NCBI GenBank assembly: GCA_045600905.1
Contig: JAZRYT010000134.1
Span: 1-64,000 of the forward strand
Length of the DNA: 64,000 nt
Reading direction: 5' to 3'
Origin: F23-D06 sp045600905
GTDB taxonomy: Bacteria > Bacteroidota > Bacteroidia > Bacteroidales > WCHB1-69
Position 1 is the stretch's first letter. Each line of letters opens with the position of its first letter. Both the position numbers and the translations under genes were made by a program. The notes beneath the pieces were generated by a model. The model had not been told where the DNA came from, searched no databases, and saw only the letters and a list, made by a program, of their open reading frames with translations. Below are positions 44,185 to 52,216 of this stretch, one piece after another.

Positions 44185-45660
44185 ATGAAACCATTAACCT
44201 ACCTATTAAAAAACCTAAAACGCTTCGAGCTTGTCGGCCGCGAAGATTGGAACATCACGGAAGTGGCGTTCGATTCCCGCAAGATTGCCGATACCGGCAA
44301 GGCTGACGAGACGGCGCTGTATGTCGCCCAACGTGGCACACAGACGGACGGACACCGCTTTATTTCGCAGGTGATAGCGCAAGGCGGCCGAGTCATCGTT
44401 TGTGAGGAACTCCCCGCTGAGGTTGTCCCCGACGTTACATTTGTCAAAGTGCCTGACAGTACGGTGGCATTAGGCTGCCTGGCTGCCGCATTTTATGATA
44501 ATCCCAGTAAAAAGCTCAAATTGGTGGGCATTACGGGTACTAATGGCAAAACCACTACGGTGACGCTCTTGCACCGCCTCTTCACACAATTGGGTTACAA
44601 GGTAGGTCTGCTTTCTACAATCGTCAATAAAATCGTTTTGGAAGAGGTCCCTTCAACGCATACGACTCCTGATGCGGTGGAATTAAACCGACTCCTCGCC
44701 AGAATGGTAGATGCCGGTTGCGAATACTGCTTTATGGAAGTGAGCTCACACTCCGTTTGCCAAAACCGTATCGCCGGACTCCATTTTGCCGGCGGTATTT
44801 TCAGCAATATCACGCATGACCATTTGGATTTCCACAAGACGTTTGCCAACTATATCGCCGCCAAAAAGGCCTTTTTTGACAAATTGCCCAAAACGGCCTT
44901 CGCCCTTACCAATATTGATGATAAAAACGGTATGGTGATGGTCCAAAACAGCAAGGCCAAAGTTAGCACATATAGCTTGCTCACTGCCGCTGACTTTAAA
45001 GGTCTTATTTTGGACGACTGCTTCCGCGGCCTCCAGATGCGTATCAACAATCAAGAGGTGTTCTTCAAATTGTGCGGCAAATTCAATGCCTACAATTTGT
45101 TGGCTATTTATGGGACGGCTGTCCTGTTGGGCGTGCCAACCGAGGAACTGCTGCCGCAGATGAGCCTGCTGGAGAGTGCGGCCGGCCGTTTCCAGCTGAT
45201 TTACAGAAAAGATGGCAGCACCGCCATCGTGGATTACGCCCACACTCCAGATGCTTTGCAGAACGTGTTGAGCACGATCCGCGAAACAACCAAGAACGAC
45301 ACGGAAGTGATTACCGTGGTAGGCTGTGGCGGTGACAGAGACAGAAGCAAACGCCCGGAGATGGCGGAAATTGCCTGTAAATACAGCTCTCGCGTGATTC
45401 TGACTTCGGACAACCCTCGTACGGAAAATCCGACGGACATCCTGAATGAAATGCAGGAGGGCGTACCCGCATGGAAAAAGAAAAACGTGCTTGTTATTGA
45501 AAACAGACGCGAAGCCATCAAAACCGCTGCAATGCTCCTTCAACCTGGTGGCGTTCTTTTGGTCGCTGGCAAAGGCCACGAGAATTACCAGGAAATCAAT
45601 CACGTCAAACACCACTTCGACGATACCGAGGAAGTGAAAAAGTGCTTTGAAGGAGTTTAG
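44185..45660 (+). CDS. murE: UDP-MurNAc-L-Ala-D-Glu:meso-diaminopimelate ligase
   Basis: The 491-residue ligase has all three Mur domains: the N-terminal UDP-binding part, the ATP-binding P-loop VGITGTNGKTTT, the VSSHSVCQNRI and HLDFHKTFANY motifs, and a C-terminal domain with VDYAHTPDAL and TSDNPRTENP. The DNPR motif marks the meso-diaminopimelate-adding enzyme, so the wall peptide should carry m-DAP. It works in the cytoplasm just before MurF. The next gene follows after a heptamer array. Confidence 0.95.
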   Translation: MKPLTYLLKNLKRFELVGREDWNITEVAFDSRKIADTGKADETALYVAQRGTQTDGHRFISQVIAQGGRVIVCEELPAEVVPDVTFVKVPDSTVALGCLAAAFYDNPSKKLKLVGITGTNGKTTTVTLLHRLFTQLGYKVGLLSTIVNKIVLEEVPSTHTTPDAVELNRLLARMVDAGCEYCFMEVSSHSVCQNRIAGLHFAGGIFSNITHDHLDFHKTFANYIAAKKAFFDKLPKTAFALTNIDDKNGMVMVQNSKAKVSTYSLLTAADFKGLILDDCFRGLQMRINNQEVFFKLCGKFNAYNLLAIYGTAVLLGVPTEELLPQMSLLESAAGRFQLIYRKDGSTAIVDYAHTPDALQNVLSTIRETTKNDTEVITVVGCGGDRDRSKRPEMAEIACKYSSRVILTSDNPRTENPTDILNEMQEGVPAWKKKNVLVIENRREAIKTAAMLLQPGGVLLVAGKGHENYQEINHVKHHFDDTEEVKKCFEGV

Positions 45661-45689
45661 TCTTAGGTTTCAAGTATTTCCTCCAAACT

Positions 45690-45731
45690 CATTAACCATT
45701 TACCATTAACCCTTAATCATTAACCTAACCT
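45690..45731 (+). repeat. Heptamer array CATTAAC between murE and mraY
   Basis: Units CATTAAC, CATTTAC, CATTAAC, CCTTAAT, CATTAAC, CTAACCT run consecutively in 7-bp register, starting 29 bp after the murE stop and ending 9 bp before the mraY ATG. Confidence 0.85.
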
Positions 45732-45740
45732 TGTAAGAAA

Positions 45741-46997
45741 ATGCTTTACTATCTTTTCGATTGGTTGCATAAAATCGGGATGCCTGGCTCAGGCGTGTTT
45801 AAATATATCTCGTTCCGTTCGGCTACGGCGTTCGTCCTTGCTTTGTTGATATCCATCTTTTTCGGTAAATATTTTATCGGAGTATTGAGGAAAAAGCAAA
45901 TTGGAGAATCAGTGCGCGAACTGGGCCTTGCCGGACAGTCTGAGAAGGCCGGCACTCCAACGATGGGCGGCTTGATTATCATTGCGGCAATCCTGATACC
46001 CGCTTTGCTGCTTTGCCAATTAAAAAACATCTATGTCCTGCTGATGATTTTCACAACCGTGTGGCTCGGCGCTTTGGGCTTCAGCGATGACTACATCAAA
46101 GTGTTCAAACACAACAAGGAAGGCTTGTCCCCACGTAAGAAATTGGTGGGCCAGATTGTCCTTGGCATCGTCGTCGGTGTTGTGATGTACTTCCATCCGG
46201 ATGCCGTGATTTGCGAAAAAAATGCTTCGGCACAGGTCCTGACTCCGATAGAATCTGCCCTGCAGGTTGAGAATCAAGAGAATGCGCAAACTCCCAAGAT
46301 TTTTGGCGAGCCGCAACATTCTATGAAGACAACCATTCCGTTTTTCAAAAATCACGAGGCCGACTATAGCGCGCTAACACGCTGGATGGGCGATAAAACT
46401 GGGAAGTGGTCGTTCCTCTTCTTTATTCCCATTATAATCTTCATCATTGCGGCAGTTTCCAATGGTGCCAACCTGACGGACGGTTTGGACGGCTTGGCAA
46501 CGGGTACGACATCCGTGATTGCCGTGGGTATCGCCATACTGGCGTATGTGTCCGGAAATGTGGTGTTCGCCAATTATTTGAATATAATGTACATCCCCAA
46601 TATCGGGGAGTTGGTAATCTTTGTGTCGGCTGTGATAGGCGCCTGCTTGGGTTTCTATTGGTGGAACTGCTATCCCGCGCAAATCTTTATGGGCGATACG
46701 GGCAGCCTGATGCTGGGCGGTATCGTCGCCGTTTCCTGCATCATCATCCGTAAGGAATTGCTGATACCCATTTTGTGCGGCGTTTATCTCGCCCAATCTG
46801 TTTCCGTCATTATGCAGGTCTCCTATTTCAAATATACGAAGAAGAAATATGGCGAAGGCCGACGTATCTTCCTGATGTCCCCACTGCATCACCATTATCA
46901 GAAAAAAGGAATCCACGAATCCAAAATCGTACAGCATTTTATCATTATCGGTTTGATACTCGCTGTACTGACCGTCGTGACACTGAAAATCAGATAG
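45741..46997 (+). CDS. mraY: Phospho-MurNAc-pentapeptide transferase
   Basis: The 418-residue integral membrane enzyme has about ten transmembrane helices. MraY motifs are visible: GKAGTPTMGG-type (EKAGTPTMGGLII), the Asp-rich LGFSDDYIKVFK, NLTDGLDGLATG, and FMGDTGSL, and the C-terminal SPLHHHYQKKG. It transfers phospho-MurNAc-pentapeptide to undecaprenyl phosphate to form lipid I. A periplasmic or loop insertion near residues 150-215 fits the longer Bacteroidetes form. Confidence 0.95.
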   Translation: MLYYLFDWLHKIGMPGSGVFKYISFRSATAFVLALLISIFFGKYFIGVLRKKQIGESVRELGLAGQSEKAGTPTMGGLIIIAAILIPALLLCQLKNIYVLLMIFTTVWLGALGFSDDYIKVFKHNKEGLSPRKKLVGQIVLGIVVGVVMYFHPDAVICEKNASAQVLTPIESALQVENQENAQTPKIFGEPQHSMKTTIPFFKNHEADYSALTRWMGDKTGKWSFLFFIPIIIFIIAAVSNGANLTDGLDGLATGTTSVIAVGIAILAYVSGNVVFANYLNIMYIPNIGELVIFVSAVIGACLGFYWWNCYPAQIFMGDTGSLMLGGIVAVSCIIIRKELLIPILCGVYLAQSVSVIMQVSYFKYTKKKYGEGRRIFLMSPLHHHYQKKGIHESKIVQHFIIIGLILAVLTVVTLKIR

Positions 46998-47026
46998 AGA
47001 CTTGGCGGTTCTCAAGTAGCCCCCCT

Positions 47027-47061
47027 CATTAACCCTTAACCAATAAACCTTAACCTATCCC
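47027..47061 (+). repeat. Heptamer array CATTAAC/CCTTAAC between mraY and the murD-like gene
   Basis: Units CATTAAC, CCTTAAC, CAATAAA, CCTTAAC, CTATCCC are in 7-bp register, starting 29 bp after the mraY stop, the same offset as the array after murE. Confidence 0.75.
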
Positions 47062-47067
47062 CCCCTT

Positions 47068-47625
47068 ATGGCAACAAACAAGTCCAACAATTTCAGCCTC
47101 TTTGAACAAGAAAGAGAAACCGCCAATCCTATGGTGGCCGTATTGGCCAATAGGTTGGTCAATATCCGTAAGAAGAACATTGCGGAATCTTTGTCGGATT
47201 TCGAGGGCAGCGCCCACAAATTGGAATCCGTGAAATTCATCAACAGTATTGAGTTTGTTGATGATTCCAGCTCGAACAACGTTAATTCCGTATGGTATGC
47301 TTTGCAGAGAATGACGAAACCGACGGTATGGATAACGAATATCGACAAGGTGGAAGATATTACCGATGACATCATCGCGCAGGTTCGCGAGAAGGTGAAA
47401 GCCATCGTGATGCAGGGCATCTACAATATGGATGTCTATGACAAATTAGCCTCTCTTGAAATACCCGTCTATGTGGAAATGAATATCCAAGATGCAGTCA
47501 GTCAGGCATACTATGCCTGTGACCGCAATTATGTTGTTCTTTTTTCGCCGGGTGTCAAGGGTACAGCCCAAATGACCTATCGTGAAAGAGGCGACAAATT
47601 TAAGGAAGCCGTGGCTCAATTATAA
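47068..47625 (+). CDS. MurD C-terminal-domain-only protein (degenerate MurD in the dcw cluster)
   Basis: This intact 185-residue ORF sits exactly where murD lies in dcw clusters. Residues 21-185 follow the third domain of Bacteroidetes MurD (helix VAVLANRLVNIRKKNIAESLSDF, FINSIEFVDDSSSNNVNSVWYAL, MTKPTVWI, VREKVKAIVMQG, AVSQAYY, VVLFSP, ERGDKFKEAV). The UDP-binding and ATP-binding domains, with the GTNGKT loop, are absent, and only 70 bp separate it from mraY, so they are not hidden in another frame. Key positions differ: MurD DSKATN is D-S-S68-S69-N70-N71 here, HR[LF]E is H50-K51-L-E, and SPACAS is SPGVKG. It cannot be a ligase alone. Options are a remnant, a regulatory or scaffolding paralogue, or one part of a split enzyme; the functional murD must be elsewhere. 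Confidence 0.8.
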   Translation: MATNKSNNFSLFEQERETANPMVAVLANRLVNIRKKNIAESLSDFEGSAHKLESVKFINSIEFVDDSSSNNVNSVWYALQRMTKPTVWITNIDKVEDITDDIIAQVREKVKAIVMQGIYNMDVYDKLASLEIPVYVEMNIQDAVSQAYYACDRNYVVLFSPGVKGTAQMTYRERGDKFKEAVAQL

Positions 47626-47636
47626 GCATTTTTTAT

Positions 47637-48791
47637 ATGAATTCGACAATTAAAGAAAAAGTCAGCAGATTTAAAGGCGACAAGGTAATACTCATTTTGT
47701 TGATAATGCTTTCACTGACATCCATCGTGTTGGTGTATAGCACGGAAGGCAAGCGGGTGTTGTCCCATCTTGTACACCTTGTGTTCTGTTACGCGGGCTT
47801 GGGATTGTGCTATTCCATCAATTATCATAAGTCAGTCTCCAAATTGGCTCCGCTAGGCATTGTCATTGCTATCGTTCTACTTTTATGGACGTTGTTTTCT
47901 TCCGCAGTGCGTGGTGTGACGGTGTTGGGCTTTGACCTGCAGACCTTTTATTTTATCGGATTCCTGGTGATAATTTTTCTATCTAACTATTTGGGACGCC
48001 GTTTGGACAACGGGACTTTTGATTATACAAAGTATGAAATAAGGTACTGTTCTCTAGTGCTGATTGGTTTTTGTGGAGGAATAGCTTTGCTCAATATGTC
48101 CACAGCCATTATTCTCTTTGTTACAGGAATGGTGATTTTCTTCATAGCTAGATTTAGATGGAGGCACATTCTCGCTTTGACGGGCTTTGCAGCCTCCGTG
48201 GTCTTGGTGCTGGTGCTTTTGGTTTCCACGGGAAAGTTGGCCAATGTGGGACGTATCAATACTTTTGTTAATCGTTGGGAATATTATTTTACAAAAGATA
48301 ATACTGACGGATATGGGGACCAGATGATTCTCTCTCGTGCCGCCATTGCGCGTTCGGGACTGAATCCCGCAGGTCCGGGGAAAGGTGTTATCAAATATCG
48401 GTTACCCGAAAATTCTACCGACTATGCGTACGCTTCCCTTTTTGAGGAAACCGGATTGGTGGTGGGGGTGCTGGTTATTTTCTTCTATATCGCTATCTTT
48501 TATCGGTCGTGGCAGATATCCCGAAATTCGAAATCCGCTACGGGCGCTCTACTATCTTTCGGCATTGGCTTTTGGATGACTTGTCAGGCATTTGTCCACA
48601 TTGGGGTGAACTGCGAATTGCTGCCGGCTACCGGTCAGACACTGCCGTTTATTAGCACGGGCGGTACCTCCCTGCTTGTCTCTGGTTGCGCGATGGGAAT
48701 GCTGTTGAATGTTAGCAAAATGAATGTTCTCGATAGCCAAAAAGTCGATCCGCGGTCAATGTTTATTCGTGGCGACGACGGAAGAGATTAG
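47637..48791 (+). CDS. ftsW: SEDS peptidoglycan glycosyltransferase FtsW
   Basis: The 384-residue polytopic membrane protein has about ten helices and SEDS signatures: LPENSTDYAYASLFEETG (the Asp of STDY aligns with the essential SEDS aspartate) and NCELLPATGQTLPFISTGGTSLL. It polymerises lipid II at the septum with FtsI. It begins 11 bp after the MurD-like gene. It is the last gene of the plus-strand cluster, so murG, murC, ftsQ, ftsA and ftsZ are not linked here. The TAG stop is the start of a heptamer array. Confidence 0.92.
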   Translation: MNSTIKEKVSRFKGDKVILILLIMLSLTSIVLVYSTEGKRVLSHLVHLVFCYAGLGLCYSINYHKSVSKLAPLGIVIAIVLLLWTLFSSAVRGVTVLGFDLQTFYFIGFLVIIFLSNYLGRRLDNGTFDYTKYEIRYCSLVLIGFCGGIALLNMSTAIILFVTGMVIFFIARFRWRHILALTGFAASVVLVLVLLVSTGKLANVGRINTFVNRWEYYFTKDNTDGYGDQMILSRAAIARSGLNPAGPGKGVIKYRLPENSTDYAYASLFEETGLVVGVLVIFFYIAIFYRSWQISRNSKSATGALLSFGIGFWMTCQAFVHIGVNCELLPATGQTLPFISTGGTSLLVSGCAMGMLLNVSKMNVLDSQKVDPRSMFIRGDDGRD

Positions 48792-48837
48792 GTAACAGGT
48801 AATAGGTAATAGGGAATAGGTAATAGGGAATAGGTCT
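48789..48837 (+). repeat. Heptamer array TAGGTAA beginning at the ftsW stop codon
   Basis: Seven consecutive 7-bp units (TAGGTAA, CAGGTAA, TAGGTAA, TAGGGAA, TAGGTAA, TAGGGAA, TAGGTCT). The TAG of the first unit is the ftsW stop codon. Confidence 0.95.
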
Positions 48838-48844
48838 GAATTTG

Positions 48845-49789
48845 TTAGATAGATGAAGATAGGGCGGCGGCTCCTAAGATTGCCGTTTCATTGCTTTTCA
48901 ATTGCGAGAATTGCAGCTTGATTTTTCCTTTGTATAAAAATAGAAGATTCTCTTCGAAATACTTTTGCAGCGGGCGCATCAGTGCTTCGCCGGCACGGGT
49001 AGGCCCTCCCATCAAAAAGATGGCTTCCGGCTCTGAAAAGGCGGCAGCATTGGCTAAAGCTATCCCTAACCAATAAGCTGTCGTGTCGTATGCCCGTTGG
49101 GCTATTTTATCCCCTTTTGAGGCTGATTCGCCCACATATTGGCAAGTAATGGCATCTAATCCTTCCTTCGTTAGAGAGCAGGGAAAATCGCCCTTTAATA
49201 CCTCTTCTCGGTAGTTTTGGCAAATGCCCCTTGCGGAGGCGTACATTTCTATGCAGCCTCTTCTTCCGCAACCGCATAGTCTTCCGTTGGGATTTACGAT
49301 GGCGTGCCCTAACTCGCCGGCGGCTCCGTTCGCCCCGTGAAGCAGCTTGCCGTCAATGACAATGCCACTGCCCACACCTGTGCCCAATGTCAACATAATG
49401 AAGTTCTGCATTCCCTTGGCCCCGCCATAGACCATCTCTCCTAAAGCGGCCGCATTGGCATCATTGTCTAATTTGACATTGGTATGGAATGCTTCTTCCA
49501 AAGCGGTACCAAGCGGTATTCGTTCCTTCATACGAAGATTGGCTGTGTTGGCTTCTATGCATCCCGTTCGGTAGTTGCCGTTGGGCGCCCCGATGCCGAT
49601 GCCGTCCAAATCCTGAACATCATTGTTCGCTAACAATTGCCGGATTTTATCAATGATTGCAGAAATGTAGATTTCCGCTTTGTCAAAACTCTGGGAAGGG
49701 AGATTCTCCCGCCCGATGATTGTGCCGTCCATACGAACCAGACCGATGTCTGTGTTGGTGGCGCCGATGTCGATACCGATGGAATACAT
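48845..49789 (-). CDS. ROK-family sugar kinase (glucokinase-like)
   Basis: The 314-residue protein has the ROK ATP-binding start (IGIDIGATNTDIGLV), the catalytic NDANAAALGE region, a second phosphate motif (LTLGTGVGSGIVIDG), and the zinc-binding signature with H in ELGHAI and three Cys in CGCGRRGCIEMY. It lacks an N-terminal helix-turn-helix, so it is a kinase and not a repressor. Glucose or N-acetylated amino sugars are likely substrates. As last gene of the envelope operon, a role in recycling wall amino sugars is possible. Confidence 0.85.
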   Translation of the reverse strand: MYSIGIDIGATNTDIGLVRMDGTIIGRENLPSQSFDKAEIYISAIIDKIRQLLANNDVQDLDGIGIGAPNGNYRTGCIEANTANLRMKERIPLGTALEEAFHTNVKLDNDANAAALGEMVYGGAKGMQNFIMLTLGTGVGSGIVIDGKLLHGANGAAGELGHAIVNPNGRLCGCGRRGCIEMYASARGICQNYREEVLKGDFPCSLTKEGLDAITCQYVGESASKGDKIAQRAYDTTAYWLGIALANAAAFSEPEAIFLMGGPTRAGEALMRPLQKYFEENLLFLYKGKIKLQFSQLKSNETAILGAAALSSSI

Positions 49790-49790
49790 A

Positions 49791-49825
49791 GTTAAGGGTG
49801 AATGGTGAATGATTAATGGTTAAGG
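49791..49825 (-). repeat. Heptamer array CATTMAC between mltG and the ROK gene
   Basis: On the minus strand, in 7-bp register: CCTTAAC, CATTAAT, CATTCAC, CATTCAC, CCTTAAC. It starts 5 bp after the mltG stop and belongs to the same word family as the arrays at 45690 and 47027, but follows a gene of opposite orientation, so the array is oriented with transcription. Confidence 0.8.
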
Positions 49826-49830
49826 AGAGG

Positions 49831-50853
49831 TTAGCGTTTGATGTGCTGTTTGTTGAGGGCAGCGCGGTAACGGGCTGCATTCTGGGCGTGTACGGCAGCG
49901 CTGCCTGTGAAGTTGTGGTAGCCGGACAAGTCTTCTTTTGCACACATATACAGGTAGTCATGATGCGCATAGTGAAGGACGGAATCAATGGTTGAACCTT
50001 CCGGAATGCGAATGGGACCCGGCGGCAATCCCTTGTATTTGTATGTGTTGTATGGTGAGTCAATCTGCAAGTCCGCATTTAAGATGCGCTTTCTGGCAAA
50101 ATCTCCTAAAGCGAATTTCACGGTGGGGTCGGCCTGCAGCAGCATATCTTTGTGCAAACGATTGATGTACAATCCTGCAATGATGGCTTTTTCGGCAGAA
50201 CGGAAGTTCTCTTCCTCTACAATAGATGCCAAAGTGCTAACTTCAATGGGGGAGAGTCCGATGGATTCAGCTTGCTCCTTACGGTTCTTATTCCAGAATG
50301 TCTGGTAATACTCGTACATTTTTTCTACAAATTTTTCTGCTGAAATGTCGTAAAAAATGTCGTAACTGTTGGGAATAAACATTGCGGGAACGGTTGTTGG
50401 GGTGAAACCGTATTTTTGAAGATAGGTTGAGTCGTTTAACAGGGCGGCTAAATCCTCTGATTCGAAAAAGAATTTGCCATCCACTTTCTTGACAAATTGG
50501 TCAATGGTGCGGACATTGTTGAAGGCGAATTTGACGGGATAGTGCTGTCCGGCACGTAATTGCCTTACCAACTTGAAGTTGCTGGTCTTCGGCTCGATTT
50601 TGTAGTGGCCGGGACGCATTGTCTTAAATCGCATTGCCTTGACAACTGCTTTGAAAGTGCTTTCATTGCGCAGGATGTTGTGAGTCCGCATAGTGTCCAA
50701 CACTTGCTCGAAGCTTGCCCCGATGGGAATGGTGATGGTAGCCTGCTCGGTGTTTTGGGTGTTGGAACCGAAAATGGATTTTCCGCATATACTGGCTGCT
50801 ATTATTACTAAGGCGGCAATGACGGCCAAAGAAATGAGAATTTTTTTCTTCAT
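49831..50853 (-). CDS. mltG: Endolytic murein transglycosylase MltG
   Basis: The 340-residue protein has an N-terminal membrane anchor (MKKKILISLAVIAALVIIAAS), LysM-like IPIGASFEQVLDTM, and the YceG/MltG catalytic region LASIVEEENF, in which the first Glu matches the catalytic Glu. QADPTVKFALGD, YNTYKYKGLPPGPI and the late YHNFTGSAAVHAQNAARYR are typical. MltG cuts nascent glycan strands near the inner membrane and sets chain length. It starts 3 bp after the NlpC/P60 gene. Confidence 0.93.
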   Translation of the reverse strand: MKKKILISLAVIAALVIIAASICGKSIFGSNTQNTEQATITIPIGASFEQVLDTMRTHNILRNESTFKAVVKAMRFKTMRPGHYKIEPKTSNFKLVRQLRAGQHYPVKFAFNNVRTIDQFVKKVDGKFFFESEDLAALLNDSTYLQKYGFTPTTVPAMFIPNSYDIFYDISAEKFVEKMYEYYQTFWNKNRKEQAESIGLSPIEVSTLASIVEEENFRSAEKAIIAGLYINRLHKDMLLQADPTVKFALGDFARKRILNADLQIDSPYNTYKYKGLPPGPIRIPEGSTIDSVLHYAHHDYLYMCAKEDLSGYHNFTGSAAVHAQNAARYRAALNKQHIKR

Positions 50854-50856
50854 ATC

Positions 50857-51702
50857 TTATAGAATACGTTTGATGATTCGAAGGCGATGTGTGTATTGTC
50901 TGATGTCGTTGTTGAAAATTCCCGTTGAATCTAATGTGTTGATTTGGACGTGGCCGGAGGCGTGGATGATTTGATTTTGTCCGCAGACAATACCCACGTG
51001 AATAATACGTCCTTCTTCGTTTTCAAAGAAGGCGATGTCGCCGATTCGTGCTTCTTCTACAAAGTCAACGACAGTGCCGATGCTGACCTGCTGTGATGCG
51101 TCGCGCGGAAGGTCGATGCCGATGCTGCGGAACACGATTTGTGTGAATCCTGAGCAGTCAATGCCGGCAAGCGTACGGCCGCCCCACAGATATGGTGCGT
51201 TGAGGTAGTGGAAGGCGAATGTTAAAAGTTGGTCCTGTTTCTCACTAAGGCCTTCGTGCCGAATAACGGGTGCGTTTTCGGTCGGCATTACGGTATAGCT
51301 TTTGCCGCCAATGGTAAAAAAACCATTGGGCGTTTGTGGATAAATAGAACCAATGAGGATGGGGAAGGGGATTTTAGTGCCCGTATATTGCAAATATTGA
51401 AAATCGGCACGTACCATTTCTTTAGGACATTCCATCCATTGTCTGTATTCCGAATCTGAGATTTCTGTGTGTTGCTTTTGGGCAATCCATCCCTCGTAGT
51501 GGCAGTCGGTGGTGCTGATTTTCACCCATTCGTCGCAAACTTGCAATACTTCATAACATTCGCCGAAAAGTAGTTGGGATACCATTTCGGAGCGATGAGA
51601 AGCTTCCGCGCGCATAGCGGCTGACATCCAAATGCAAATTCCGTGTTCCATAATGCTGATGTTTTTATGTGACAATGTGCTAATCTGCTCCGTTATTTCC
51701 AT
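50857..51702 (-). CDS. NlpC/P60-family cell wall hydrolase with SH3 domain
   Basis: The C-terminal half has the NlpC/P60 triad region: LNAPYLWGGRTLAGIDCSGFTQIVF (catalytic Cys), GRIIHVGIVCG (His) and IIHASGHV. The first half holds SH3-like modules (LLFGECYEVLQVCDEWVKIST, YEGWIAQKQH). Such enzymes cleave gamma-D-Glu to meso-DAP bonds, matching the m-DAP wall predicted from MurE, often on recycled peptides. The first ATG (51702) gives 281 residues, but an internal ATG at 51651 (MEHGICIWMSAAMRAEA) begins exactly where family homology begins; the true start is uncertain. No signal peptide is obvious from either start. Confidence 0.85.
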   Translation of the reverse strand: MEITEQISTLSHKNISIMEHGICIWMSAAMRAEASHRSEMVSQLLFGECYEVLQVCDEWVKISTTDCHYEGWIAQKQHTEISDSEYRQWMECPKEMVRADFQYLQYTGTKIPFPILIGSIYPQTPNGFFTIGGKSYTVMPTENAPVIRHEGLSEKQDQLLTFAFHYLNAPYLWGGRTLAGIDCSGFTQIVFRSIGIDLPRDASQQVSIGTVVDFVEEARIGDIAFFENEEGRIIHVGIVCGQNQIIHASGHVQINTLDSTGIFNNDIRQYTHRLRIIKRIL

Positions 51703-51751
51703 AAAAATATATTAGAGCACATTAGCACATCGATGAATATTCTGTGATTGA

Positions 51752-52204
51752 TTAGAACGGAAGGTCGTCGGGCATACCGTTGTCGGAGAACGTGTCTTCA
51801 GCAGGTCCGAGGTCCGGCAATGTGGAAGCGGGAGCGGTGTAGGCCGTGTGCTGCGTTTGGATGTTGGTAGGATTGAATGCGGTAGGGTCGGGTATAGGAG
51901 GCTGTTGCATACCGGGAACGCCCACTTGCGGATGTTCTAACTTCCAAGCTTTGACGTCGGTGTACCATTTGCCGTTGAATTCTCTTGACTCGAGGTCGAA
52001 AGAAACTTTGATGGGGTCTCCGATGTTGTATTGGTTGAGCTGGTCGGCTTTGTCGCCCCAGAGGTTGGCGCATATTTTTTTGGGGAATTGGTCTCCCGTT
52101 TCAATAACGAATTCCTGTTTCTGCCAGGTGCTGCCCGTACGAGCGCTGGTGCCTGACTGCATCGGGAGTTTGCTTATAAGTTTACCTGTAATTTCTAATG
52201 ACAT
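51752..52204 (-). CDS. DUF3127-family OB-fold-like protein with SSB-like acidic C-terminal tip
   Basis: The 150-residue protein has an N-terminal beta-rich region (MSLEITGKLISKLPMQSG, WQKQEFVIETGDQFPKKICANLWG, IGDPIKVSFDLESREFNGKWYTDVKAWKLE) typical of DUF3127, resembling an OB fold. A disordered Pro/Thr-rich linker follows, ending in NGMPDDLPF. An acidic stretch ending in PF matches the SSB tip that recruits replication and repair proteins. It could therefore bind single-stranded DNA or RNA. It lies 12 bp after mlaD in an envelope operon, which does not suggest the same role. Confidence 0.75.
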   Translation of the reverse strand: MSLEITGKLISKLPMQSGTSARTGSTWQKQEFVIETGDQFPKKICANLWGDKADQLNQYNIGDPIKVSFDLESREFNGKWYTDVKAWKLEHPQVGVPGMQQPPIPDPTAFNPTNIQTQHTAYTAPASTLPDLGPAEDTFSDNGMPDDLPF

Positions 52205-52216
52205 AGTTTTTATGAT

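Noticed and set aside
47000..47068. A frameshift hiding the first two MurD domains
   Set aside because: Only 70 bp lie between mraY and the ORF, far too short for about 300 residues, and mraY is complete.
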